The notes: generated from the letters alone by a model not told the origin. A DNA stretch of 5,793 nucleotides from a bacterium (GCA_021784265.1 JAJXTA010000219.1:1-5793); one strand, 5' to 3'. Shown: positions 1 to 5,760, counted from the first letter of the stretch. Numbers and translations: made by a program.

Positions 1-126
1 AACCGGCCGACCCGCCGACCGCGCCCCGGCGAGGTGCCCGGCGGCGGCGATCGGCTGGGGAAGAGGGCGTGGATTTTGCGGCAACCGCTTCCCGCCGCGT
101 GCCGGGCCCGGTGCGGCCGGCGGTCG
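1..126. other. Left edge without a supportable gene
   Basis: This stretch lies downstream of the leftward deacetylase-like gene. It is GC-rich, and several frames are open by composition alone. On the minus strand there is no ATG. A TTG near position 84 is preceded by a purine-rich GGGAAG and stays open to the window edge, so the next leftward gene could begin here, but nothing in the short peptide is recognisable. The only structure seen is the dyad at 94-117, listed separately. Confidence 0.4.
94..117 (-). terminator. GC-rich dyad after the deacetylase-like gene
   Basis: Ten bases past the leftward stop codon, the arms GCCGC (94-98) and GCGGC (113-117) flank a CCGGGCCCGG palindrome, which could form a bulged hairpin. 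There is no run of T on either side, so this is not a classical intrinsic terminator. In a genome this GC-rich such dyads also arise by chance. The position just after the stop is the main argument for a termination or 3'-end role. Confidence 0.2.
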
Positions 127-1722
127 TCACCGCGCGACCACTGGCGCCAGGGCGGCGGGCTTGAGGGTCCAGGCCTGGAGCTTGGCCAGCTCCATGAGTC
201 TGGGCGCGTGAAAACCTTCGGGAAAGATCACCCACCCCCAGAGCTGGGGGCTGTCGTCGGCAACGTACTGCGCGGCGGCCAGCGAACCCGGCACCAGGTC
301 CACCGGGCGCGCGGAGCTGGGGTCGGCCAAGCCGCGCTCGACGAACGCGCCCAGCGTGGCGGCAAAATCCTCCGGGCGCAGGGGCTGGCCGTCCACCCAG
401 ATCACCGAAGGCATCTGCCCGGTCCGGCGGAGGACGGCCAAAAACTCGCCGGCGGCGGCGACCAACCCCGGCCCCGAGAGTTGGCCGCGGCGCAAGTATT
501 GTTCCGCTCGCGACGCGGGCCCGAAGGCGAAGCGCGGGTGAAAGGCCGGCGTGGTTGCGCCCGAGGGGCGGCTCACGGCGGCCTGGGCGAGCAGTTCCAG
601 GCCCTCTTCGGCCGAAACCCAATCCCCCGCCGACCCGAGACGCGCGAACGACACCGCGCGCTGGAACGCCCGCGCCAGCGCTCGGACGTCGTCCCCGTCC
701 CAGGCCCGGGCGTAGGCCCCGTCGCGATAGAGGGTCGGCAACTCCCGCGCCGTCACCAACTTCGTATTAGGTTGCTGGATGATGTGGTCCAGGAAGGTTT
801 CAAAGGCGTGGAAGGCGCGCTCGCTTTCGGCCGCGGTTTTCACCGGGGGAGGTTGCCAGGCCGCCCGTGGGGGGTTGGCGCCCTTGGCAAAATTGACCGC
901 ATCCCAGAATCGCTGGTGGATAAACTCGCACGGGTGGTAGAAGACGCTGACCAGCCCGCCGCCCGCGGCGAGCAAGCGGTCGTGGAGCCGGTCAAACCGG
1001 GCGCACGCCCGCGCCACCTCCGCGTCGCTCCAACCCGTGCGCAACACGGCGTCGCCCAAATCGAGCACGTTCAAGACCCCGCCGTACCAAAACGGCTGGT
1101 CGCGCAAGCGCACTTGGTCCGTGACATCCAAATAGACCGGCACGCCCCATTGTCGCAAGGCCGCGTAGCTCTCCGGGGTCCAGGAGCTCCCGGGTTGACC
1201 ATAACAGGCCGGCTTCACCCCGAAGACCGTCGTCACACTTTCGAACCCCGGCCCTTCCCGCCGCAGGAACTCCTGGACCCCTTCATGCCAGGCGAGGTCG
1301 CGCGAGTATTCCGCCGGAGTGGGATGGACACTGTGGAAGTTGCCGTGAAACCCGATGGTTTGCCCGGCCAAGGCCGCGATGACGTCCGTGCGGCCGCGCG
1401 CGGCGAGGACCCGGGCCTTTTCCCCCACCACTTTGAACGTCGCCCGCGCGTGGCGACGCGCGAACATCTCCGCCAGTCGCTTGGCCGCGTCGTCCGACGC
1501 GGGCAGAAGGTAATCTTCCGTGTCGAACCAGAACGCCACATAAAGCGTCGAGGGGGCGGCGGCGCGCAGCGGCCAAAGCCCGAGCGTGACCGCGCCGGCC
1601 ATCGCCAGGAGCAACTTCAGCCCCAGGCGCCAACGGCGACAACGAGAGCGTCCGGCGGACCTCCCCCCGCGCCGGAGTGCCGTCGCGCGCCAGGCGACGC
1701 GAGGAATGCGGCAACCGTTCAT
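127..1722 (-). CDS. Polysaccharide deacetylase-like exported protein
   Basis: A 531-residue protein that resembles the NodB/polysaccharide deacetylase fold (carbohydrate esterase 4-like). These enzymes remove acetyl groups from sugar polymers or amides using a bound metal. An arginine-rich N-terminus (residues 8-32) precedes a hydrophobic stretch (about 34-55) ending in an alanine-rich segment, which fits a signal peptide or membrane anchor, so the protein likely acts outside the cytoplasm. Motif candidates are FDTED (66-70) for the catalytic and metal-binding aspartates, HGNFH (126-130) followed by HP (133-134) for the metal histidines, YGQPGSSW (174-181) where many relatives have an arginine-containing motif, and YHP (262-264) for the late histidine motif. 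Residues beyond about 370 form an extra domain, with a possible wall-binding-like repeat near 418-463. The start at 1722 lacks a Shine-Dalgarno sequence and the long basic leader is unusual, so a start further in is possible. The exact substrate cannot be read from the sequence. The gene is divergent from the epimerase gene. Confidence 0.72.
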   Translation of the reverse strand: MNGCRIPRVAWRATALRRGGRSAGRSRCRRWRLGLKLLLAMAGAVTLGLWPLRAAAPSTLYVAFWFDTEDYLLPASDDAAKRLAEMFARRHARATFKVVGEKARVLAARGRTDVIAALAGQTIGFHGNFHSVHPTPAEYSRDLAWHEGVQEFLRREGPGFESVTTVFGVKPACYGQPGSSWTPESYAALRQWGVPVYLDVTDQVRLRDQPFWYGGVLNVLDLGDAVLRTGWSDAEVARACARFDRLHDRLLAAGGGLVSVFYHPCEFIHQRFWDAVNFAKGANPPRAAWQPPPVKTAAESERAFHAFETFLDHIIQQPNTKLVTARELPTLYRDGAYARAWDGDDVRALARAFQRAVSFARLGSAGDWVSAEEGLELLAQAAVSRPSGATTPAFHPRFAFGPASRAEQYLRRGQLSGPGLVAAAGEFLAVLRRTGQMPSVIWVDGQPLRPEDFAATLGAFVERGLADPSSARPVDLVPGSLAAAQYVADDSPQLWGWVIFPEGFHAPRLMELAKLQAWTLKPAALAPVVAR

Positions 1723-1730
1723 CGGTCGGC

Positions 1731-1759
1731 ACGGTAGGGCGGCGGCACGACCCCGTCAA
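1731..1759 (-). promoter_or_regulatory. Possible promoter of the deacetylase-like gene
   Basis: On the minus strand TTGACG (1759-1754) is followed after exactly 17 bases by TACCGT (1736-1731). The -35 box matches the sigma70 consensus at five of six positions. The -10 box keeps only TA at the start and T at the end. Transcription would begin around 1724, practically at the ATG at 1722, so the message would be leaderless or translation would start further inside. The absence of a Shine-Dalgarno sequence fits either reading. Confidence 0.3.
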
Positions 1760-1807
1760 CCACCTCGCGTGGCGGCGACTGAGGCGGCGGCGGTCGAGCT
1801 CCGGGGG

Positions 1808-1845
1808 GTACAAAACTTTGTCCCGATCGGGACAAAGTTTTGTAC
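1808..1845. repeat. Perfect 38-bp palindrome with nested inverted repeats
   Basis: Each arm reads GTACAAAACTTTGTCCCGA and the second is its exact reverse complement, with no spacer (centre between 1826 and 1827). Each arm also contains ACAAA and TTTGT separated by AC, so each half can fold on itself. The palindrome has about 42% GC in surroundings that are far more GC-rich. It lies 86 bp upstream of one gene and 75 bp upstream of the -35 box of the other. Being between divergent genes, it is not placed to terminate either. It may be an operator, a cruciform-forming site, or a dispersed palindromic (REP or MITE-like) element. The sequence alone does not decide. Confidence 0.9.
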
Positions 1846-1920
1846 GACGCGAAGGCGGCGCGGGCGCGGCGGGGCGTCCCTCCCGGCCGCGGCGCCGGGC
1901 GGGCGCGGGCGATTCTCCGT

Positions 1921-1949
1921 TTGAGTGGCGCCACACTCTTTGCTACATT
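1921..1949 (+). promoter_or_regulatory. Sigma70-like promoter of the epimerase gene
   Basis: TTGAGT (1921-1926) and TACATT (1944-1949) are separated by 17 bases. The -10 box is preceded by TG at 1941-1942, giving an extended -10 element. Transcription would start near 1956, leaving a leader of about 80 nt before the ATG at 2037. A 10-bp perfect palindrome, GTGGCGCCAC (1925-1934), overlaps the end of the -35 box and the spacer. A repressor bound there would block polymerase, but no regulator is known from the window. Confidence 0.55.
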
Positions 1950-2036
1950 GCTGGTGTGAAGACGTGTGGTACGTTGTCGCCGCGGTGATCCCGGGTGCGC
2001 TGAACCGTGGTGTCCGTTCGTCGTCTGTTCCCCCCT

Positions 2037-2951
2037 ATGCCTCAACGAAATCTTGTCGCCCTGAGCGACGGCGTGGGCGCCACCGCGGTGGTGGCGCCCG
2101 AACTGGGCGGGTGGCTCCTCCGCTACACCCGCGAGCTACCCAAACACGGGCCGGTGGACGCCCTGCACTTTGCCCAGGCGGTCGTCGATCGATATCCACG
2201 GGAGATGTACGCCGGAAATCCCGTGCTGTTCCCGCTGGTCTCCTTCAATCACCTGCCCGACAAAGACCACCACTACGAGTGGGAAGGCCGCCTGTTCGAG
2301 ATGCCCCAGCACGGGTTCGCCCGGCGTTCGAAGTGGGCGGTGGTTGACCAGAGCGGGCGCAGTCTCACCCTCGAGCTCACCGACACGGAGACGAGTCGGG
2401 CCGCCTACCCCTTCGCCTTCCGGCACCGGCTCACCTACAAGCTGGAGGGCGGCCGGCTCGGCGCCGCACAGGAAATCGACAACCTCGGCCCGACCCCGAT
2501 GCCCTTCAGCACCGGGTTTCATCCCTACTTCGCGGTGCCGCTGACCAGCCACGGAGAGCGCTCCGCCTGCTTTGTCGAAATCCCGGAAGGCCGGCGCTAC
2601 TCGATGCATGGCCGCGCGGAGCATTTCTCCGCCAAGGCGTTCCCGGCGCAGAACTGGAGCGTCCAGGAAGACATGGCGGCCACGATGTTTCTCGGCGACC
2701 TGAAACGGCGGGAGCTGGTTTTGGTGGATCCGGTGAGCGAGGTGGAGGTGGTCTTCAACTTCGAGGCGGCGCCGCAACACCGGTTTCTGGCCTTGTGGGC
2801 CAAGTCGCCCGAGGAGCCGTACTACTGCCTGGAACCGTGGACGGCCCTGCCCAACTGCTTCACGCGGGCGAAAGACCACGAGTTGATTCTGCTGCCGCCC
2901 GGCAAGACGTTCCGGGCGGGCTTTTGGCTCGAATTGCGGCCGATGGCGTAG
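2037..2951 (+). CDS. Aldose 1-epimerase (mutarotase) family protein
   Basis: A 304-residue cytoplasmic protein of the galactose mutarotase-like beta-sandwich superfamily. These enzymes interconvert alpha and beta anomers of free or phosphorylated aldoses. The family signature is clear: GNPVLFP (60-66), QHGFARRSKW (91-100) with H92 as a conserved active-site histidine, GFHPYF (160-165) with H162 as the second histidine, and LEPWT (265-269) with E266 in the place of the catalytic glutamate. Length agrees with the usual 290-340 residues. No signal peptide is visible. I chose ATG 2037 because the family-like sequence begins just after it. A GTG in frame at 2007 would add ten residues, and neither start has a good Shine-Dalgarno sequence. 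The sugar cannot be named. The arrangement does not show whether it works on a galactose-type sugar or a hexose phosphate. Confidence 0.85.
   Translation: MPQRNLVALSDGVGATAVVAPELGGWLLRYTRELPKHGPVDALHFAQAVVDRYPREMYAGNPVLFPLVSFNHLPDKDHHYEWEGRLFEMPQHGFARRSKWAVVDQSGRSLTLELTDTETSRAAYPFAFRHRLTYKLEGGRLGAAQEIDNLGPTPMPFSTGFHPYFAVPLTSHGERSACFVEIPEGRRYSMHGRAEHFSAKAFPAQNWSVQEDMAATMFLGDLKRRELVLVDPVSEVEVVFNFEAAPQHRFLALWAKSPEEPYYCLEPWTALPNCFTRAKDHELILLPPGKTFRAGFWLELRPMA
2075..2099 (+). repeat. 10-bp perfect inverted repeat inside the epimerase 5' coding region
   Basis: GGGCGCCACC (2075-2084) and GGTGGCGCCC (2090-2099) flank the five bases GCGGT. The site covers codons 13 to 21, so a stable mRNA hairpin could form shortly after the start. 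It shares the GGCGCCAC core with the palindrome in the promoter at 1925-1934. It encodes an ordinary Gly/Ala/Val stretch, so codon composition may explain it. Confidence 0.5.
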
Positions 2952-3028
2952 CTGGGGGGCGCGCCTCGGCGCGGGTCGGGGCCCGAGCGCCACCGACGGC
3001 GGACCGGGCCGCTGCCGGTGGAATCGAC

Positions 3029-3056
3029 TTGCGCCCTCACTCCAACGGGTTATCGT
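3029..3056 (+). promoter_or_regulatory. Weak promoter-like sequence before the NfeD gene
   Basis: TTGCGC (3029-3034) and TATCGT (3051-3056) are 16 bases apart. The -10 box keeps TAT and the final T of the consensus. Transcription would start close to the ATG at 3065, giving almost no leader. The NfeD-FloA cluster may have its own promoter here or be read through from the epimerase gene 113 bases upstream. Confidence 0.25.
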
Positions 3057-3059
3057 TGG
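3042..3059 (+). repeat. Small hairpin just before the NfeD start
   Basis: CCAACG (3042-3047) and CGTTGG (3054-3059) are perfect complements around the six bases GGTTAT. The dyad overlaps the candidate -10 box and ends five bases before the ATG at 3065. It could be a small operator or a hairpin affecting start access, but a six-base stem is modest. Confidence 0.4.
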
Positions 3060-3064
3060 GTGAG

Positions 3065-3520
3065 ATGGAAACAGTCACCGCGCTCCTCCTTGTGGGGGCG
3101 ATTCTGTTGCTCCTCGAGACCGTGCTGCCGGGGATGATCGCCGGGGTGGTGGGCTTCGGCTGTCTGGTGGCGGGGGTGGTGATGGCCTACGGCCGGTTCG
3201 GGCCGGTGACGGGGAATCTGGTGCTGCTGGGGGTGGTGGCGGGCTTGCTGGTCCTGGGCCTCGGCTGGGTTTGCTACTTCCCGCGCAGCCGGCTGGGGCA
3301 GGTGTTTGTGACTCGTCGGACCGTGGGCAATCTGGGCGTCGAGAAATCGGAATTGCTTAACCAAAGCGGCACGGCGATCACCCAACTGCGGCCCTCGGGC
3401 ATGGCCTCGATCAACGGACGCCGGGTGGACGTGGTCACCGAGGGCGGGCACATCGAGCGCGGGACCCCGGTGAAGGTCGTCGCCCTGGAGGGCTTGCGGG
3501 TGGTGGTGCGGGCTCTTTGA
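3065..3520 (+). CDS. NfeD family membrane protein, short form
   Basis: A 151-residue membrane protein with hydrophobic segments at about 4-22, 25-42 and 50-71, followed by a soluble domain from about 95 to the end. The soluble part has the NfeD OB-fold pattern: [12 protein letters not shown] (101-112), then [12 protein letters not shown] (116-127), then GTPVKVV (133-139) and a final VVVRAL. The N-terminal serine-protease-like domain of long NfeD proteins is absent, so this is the short form. Such proteins are commonly encoded beside flotillin/SPFH proteins and are thought to work with them in organising the membrane, and the next gene here is FloA. The ATG at 3065 begins just before the first membrane helix. 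A GGGTGAG touches it but is too close for a normal Shine-Dalgarno site. The stop is 31 bases before the FloA gene, so the two are very likely cotranscribed. Confidence 0.85.
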   Translation: METVTALLLVGAILLLLETVLPGMIAGVVGFGCLVAGVVMAYGRFGPVTGNLVLLGVVAGLLVLGLGWVCYFPRSRLGQVFVTRRTVGNLGVEKSELLNQSGTAITQLRPSGMASINGRRVDVVTEGGHIERGTPVKVVALEGLRVVVRAL

Positions 3521-3532
3521 TCGGTCAACAAG

Positions 3533-3538
3533 AAAGGA
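3533..3538 (+). promoter_or_regulatory. Candidate ribosome binding site of floA
   Basis: AAAGGA lies 13 bases before the ATG at 3552. The spacing is longer than ideal, but this is the only clear Shine-Dalgarno-like match between the NfeD stop and this start. It supports the start chosen for FloA. Confidence 0.45.
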
Positions 3539-3551
3539 CAACTCCTGGTTC

Positions 3552-4595
3552 ATGAATACGACGCTGGCACATTTCGGATTGGCGCTCTATGCGCTCGCGC
3601 TGATGGGCGTCATCGCCCTGGTCCTGCTGATCTTTATCTTCAACTTCTTCAGCATCTTCATCCGGGCCTGGGTTTCGGGCGCCTACGTCGGCCCGGTGGA
3701 CCTCGTCGCCATGCGGCTGCGCGGGGTGCCGGTGGGCCTGGTGGTGGATAACTACATCAACGCCCGCAAGTCCGGCCTCGACGTGGCGGTGGACCAACTC
3801 AACGTCCACTACCTGGCCGGGGGCGACGTGCAGATGGTCGTGCGCGCCCTCATCGCGGCCCAGAAGGCCAGCATCCACCTCGACTTCGACCGGGCGTGCG
3901 CCATCGACCTGGCCACCAAAGGCACCGGCAAGACCGTCTTGGACGCCGTCAAGACCTCGGTGAACCCGCGGGTGATCGACTGCCCCAACCCCGCCTCGGG
4001 ACGCACTACGATTGACGGGGTGGCCAAGGACGGGATCGTGATTAAAGCCAAGGCCCGCGTGACCGTGCGCACGAACCTGGACCGCTTCGTCGGCGGCGCC
4101 ACCGAGGAGACCATCATCGCCCGGGTGGGCGAGGGCATCGTGACGACCATCGGCTCGGCCCATAGCTACAAGGCTGTGCTCGAGAATCCGGACCGCATCT
4201 CCAAGACCGTGCTCGACAAGGCGTTGGATGCCAACACGGCGTTCGAGATCCTCTCGATCGACATCGCGGATGTGGACGTGGGAGAGAACGTCGGCGCCAA
4301 ACTCCAGGCCGAGCAGGCCGAAGCCAACAAGTTGGTCGCCCAAGCCCAAGCGGAGGTCCGCCGGGCCACGGCGGTCGCCCTGGAACAAGAGATGGTCGCC
4401 CGCACCCAAGAGATGCGCGCCCGGGTGGTCGAGGCGGAGTCGCAAGTGCCTTTGGCCGTCGCCGATGCCTTCCGCAGCGGCAACCTGGGCGTCATGGACT
4501 ATTACCGGCTGCGCAACATCCAGGCCGACAGCAGCATGCGGGAGAGCATCGCCAGCGGCGCCCCCGCGGCCTCCAGCCCAAAGCCCGCGTCGTGA
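3552..4595 (+). CDS. floA: Flotillin-like protein FloA
   Basis: A 347-residue membrane-associated scaffold protein of the FloA (YqfA) family. In Bacillus, FloA marks functional membrane microdomains and influences membrane fluidity and the assembly of membrane complexes. One long hydrophobic stretch (about 8-38) anchors the N-terminus. The SPFH-like region follows, with the characteristic [11 protein letters not shown] (68-78), HYLAGGDV (86-93) and [17 protein letters not shown] (108-124). Further family segments are [20 protein letters not shown] (164-183) and [18 protein letters not shown] (186-203). Residues 240-300 are rich in Ala, Glu, Gln and Lys, as in the helical coiled region used for oligomerisation. 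The block [19 protein letters not shown] (315-333) is near the C-terminus, and the last 14 residues are a small Ala/Ser/Pro tail. Length is close to the usual 330 residues. It lies 31 bases after the NfeD gene on the same strand, the classical arrangement. I am confident of the family. Confidence 0.95.
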   Translation: MNTTLAHFGLALYALALMGVIALVLLIFIFNFFSIFIRAWVSGAYVGPVDLVAMRLRGVPVGLVVDNYINARKSGLDVAVDQLNVHYLAGGDVQMVVRALIAAQKASIHLDFDRACAIDLATKGTGKTVLDAVKTSVNPRVIDCPNPASGRTTIDGVAKDGIVIKAKARVTVRTNLDRFVGGATEETIIARVGEGIVTTIGSAHSYKAVLENPDRISKTVLDKALDANTAFEILSIDIADVDVGENVGAKLQAEQAEANKLVAQAQAEVRRATAVALEQEMVARTQEMRARVVEAESQVPLAVADAFRSGNLGVMDYYRLRNIQADSSMRESIASGAPAASSPKPAS

Positions 4596-4717
4596 TGCCC
4601 CACTCCAGCTCCGCGCCCTCCCGATCCGACGCGCACCCCACCACGCGCCTCGAACTCGTCGTGCCTGACCGAGCCCGTCCGCCTCGACGCTGAGCCGCCG
4701 CAACTCCGCTCACTCGA

Positions 4718-5428
4718 ATGCACTTCCTGGCCGCCAGCTCCTGGGAAAGCTTGCTCGTGTTCCTGGGGATCATGGTGCTTTCGGCGGCTTCAAATTGGCT
4801 CAAGAAACGTCAGGACCAAGACGCGGCAACCCGCCGCCGACCCGGTTCACCTCCTCCAACGCGCGTTCCCCGCCCTGGCCCAGCTCCCACCGCGCCTCCG
4901 CGCCCGGCAGCGCCTTCATCTGGGGTTGATTGGGCCGAGGAACTCCGGCGGCTATTGGAGGGGGAGCCAACGGAGGTAATGCCGCCGCCCACGCCGCCGT
5001 CGCCGCCCACGCCCGCGGCAGCGCCTGCCCAAACCCGTACCGCGCCGCCGATGCCGCCGCCGCCCTTGGAGGGCTTGCCGGTGCCGACCACCTCGCGGGT
5101 CAGTTTCCCGCGGGCGCCGATCGCCTCGGATGAAGCCCCAGCCCCTGGGTTCGAGTTGGCGACCATGGAGGCCTCGCAGGCCGCATACCAAGGGGCCGCC
5201 GCGCTCCCCGTCAGGTCCACGCGCCGACTCCAGCGGGTGGTCGAACAGACCGCGCGACCGACCCCAGCTTCGCCGCTGCCCCATTCGCCAGCGGGGCCAC
5301 CAGAAGCGATCACCGTCCTGGCGCAGTTGCGCCAGCCTCGTACCACACGCCAGGCGATTCTAGCCGCGGTCATTCTCGGCCCGCCCAAAGCGCTGGAGAC
5401 CAGCCCGTCGTCCTCGCTGTTCTTCTGA
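4718..5428 (+). CDS. Membrane-anchored proline-rich protein, unknown function
   Basis: I do not recognise a named family. The 236-residue product has one hydrophobic segment near the N-terminus (about 11-28, ending SNWLKKRQ), so the rest is probably cytoplasmic under the positive-inside rule. A long disordered, proline-rich region follows (42-68 and 89-122 especially), interrupted by a short amphipathic segment DWAEELRRLLEGE (71-83). The C-terminus carries a conserved-looking block TTRQAILAAVILGPPKAL (209-226). I recall tails of this kind, an 'xxxILGPPxAL' ending, in small membrane proteins of Planctomycetes and Verrucomicrobia. It begins 122 bases after floA on the same strand and may belong to the same transcript, which suggests a membrane-organisation partner, but this is inference. 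No Shine-Dalgarno sequence precedes the ATG. Skewed proline and alanine content makes composition-based matches unreliable. Confidence 0.75.
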   Translation: MHFLAASSWESLLVFLGIMVLSAASNWLKKRQDQDAATRRRPGSPPPTRVPRPGPAPTAPPRPAAPSSGVDWAEELRRLLEGEPTEVMPPPTPPSPPTPAAAPAQTRTAPPMPPPPLEGLPVPTTSRVSFPRAPIASDEAPAPGFELATMEASQAAYQGAAALPVRSTRRLQRVVEQTARPTPASPLPHSPAGPPEAITVLAQLRQPRTTRQAILAAVILGPPKALETSPSSSLFF

Positions 5429-5487
5429 ATCTTGGTGCGGGAAACCGCCCCGCCCCGCGGCCACCCGCATCCCAGCGGCCTCCACTG

Positions 5488-5508
5488 GCGGCTGGACATT
5501 CCAGCCGC
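5488..5508 (+). terminator. 9-bp perfect hairpin between the proline-rich and peroxiredoxin-like genes
   Basis: GCGGCTGGA (5488-5496) and TCCAGCCGC (5500-5508) are perfect complements around the loop CAT. The stem is strong and lies 59 bases after the proline-rich gene's stop and 18 bases before the next ATG. No T-run follows, so it is not a standard intrinsic terminator. It may stop transcription less directly, or structure the leader of the next gene. Confidence 0.35.
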
Positions 5509-5526
5509 GCCCGGCAGGCTGGCCCC

Positions 5527-5695
5527 ATGCAGCGCGACCCCTTTCCGTTGCCGGCCGGTCTGCCGGTGCCGCTGGATGACGGAGCGGCGGCACACTTGCC
5601 AGGCGCGACGTTGCCCCCTTTGGCCCTGCCCAGCACCAACGGCGGGACCGTGGCGCTGGCGCAACTGGCCGGATGGTGGGTCCTCTACCTCTATC
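5527..5695 (+). pseudogene. Peroxiredoxin-like gene, interrupted after 56 codons
   Basis: The first 56 residues resemble the N-terminus of an AhpC/TSA-type peroxiredoxin, a thiol peroxidase that reduces peroxides. The block DDGAAAHLPGATLPPLALPS (17-36), the GGTV strand (39-42) and the WWVLYLY strand (50-56) fit the family. After WWVLYLY relatives continue with P-R-T/S-G and reach the peroxidatic cysteine, but here the next base begins a different sequence. The frame reads on for 20 unrelated, basic residues to a TGA at 5755-5757. The catalytic cysteine region is therefore missing in this window, and the remainder should lie beyond the inserted element. The ATG is preceded by GGCAGG about eight bases upstream. 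The product as read cannot be an active peroxidase. Confidence 0.7.
5688..5695. repeat. Predicted 8-bp target site next to the IS end
   Basis: IS66-family elements usually duplicate 8 bp of target on insertion. If the element begins at 5696, the left copy would be CCTCTATC. The second copy, at the right end of the element, is outside the window, so the duplication itself cannot be seen. Confidence 0.3.
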
Positions 5696-5747
5696 GTAAG
5701 CGTCAAAGGGGGTGCATTCTATGCAGGCCGGCGAAGGCTGGTAAACT

Positions 5748-5753
5748 GGGGGG
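5748..5753 (+). promoter_or_regulatory. G-rich ribosome binding site in the IS end
   Basis: GGGGGG ends seven bases before the ATG at 5761, a normal Shine-Dalgarno distance. The other ATG at 5754 directly touches the G-run and leaves no room, so this site favours 5761 as the start of the element's first gene. Confidence 0.4.
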
Positions 5754-5760
5754 ATGAAGC

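Larger units (their letters stand above)
1723..2036. promoter_or_regulatory. Divergent intergenic region
   Basis: About 310 bp separate the leftward deacetylase-like gene from the rightward epimerase gene. The region holds a weak leftward promoter (1731-1759), a perfect 38-bp palindrome (1808-1845), a very GC-rich spacer (1846-1915) and a good rightward promoter (1921-1949). An untranslated leader of about 80 bases follows, with no recognisable riboswitch. The short frames that cross it on both strands have no recognisable protein content, and I treat them as chance. Confidence 0.6.
2952..3064 (+). other. Gap between the epimerase and NfeD genes
   Basis: This gap of 113 bases is GC-rich and carries several small dyads, for example CGCGC-CTCG-GCGCG at 2960-2973, without a T-run that would make a clear terminator. 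Near its right end are a weak promoter-like pair and a small hairpin, listed separately. An open frame running into the NfeD gene from 2795 overlaps the epimerase gene out of frame and has no NfeD similarity before 3065. Confidence 0.4.

Noticed and set aside
34..1737. Long rightward frame of 567 codons opposite the deacetylase-like gene
   Set aside because: It is rich in Arg, Gly and Pro with no recognisable domain, and it lies exactly antisense to a gene with clear motifs. In such GC-rich DNA, long antisense frames are normal.
1808..1845. The 38-bp palindrome as a bidirectional terminator
   Set aside because: The flanking genes point away from it, so neither transcript would end here, and there is no adjacent long T-run.
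2136..2993. Leftward frame of 285 codons opposite the epimerase gene
   Set aside because: The epimerase on the plus strand has all catalytic signatures. The antisense product is Arg/Pro/Gly-rich with no family resemblance.
2795..3064. In-frame upstream extension of the NfeD gene by 90 codons
   Set aside because: It overlaps the epimerase gene out of frame and has no NfeD or membrane-helix character. The family sequence begins at ATG 3065.
3525..4703. Leftward frame of 392 codons opposite floA
   Set aside because: FloA is unmistakable on the plus strand. The antisense product is His/Gly/Asp-rich without recognisable motifs, as expected from the complement of FloA codons.
4596..4717. Possible small gene or terminator between floA and the proline-rich gene
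   Set aside because: I found no frame with a credible start and content, and no hairpin of note followed by T. The stretch is C-rich spacer.
4930..5110. Proline/CCG-rich stretch as a tandem repeat array
   Set aside because: The GCCGCC-type runs encode irregular Pro/Ala linker codons with no constant period, so they reflect coding composition and not a repeat.
4810..5706. Leftward frame of 298 codons opposite the proline-rich gene
   Set aside because: It crosses the predicted IS junction and is a Gly/Arg-rich complement of proline codons. The plus-strand gene has a membrane anchor and fits the cluster's direction.
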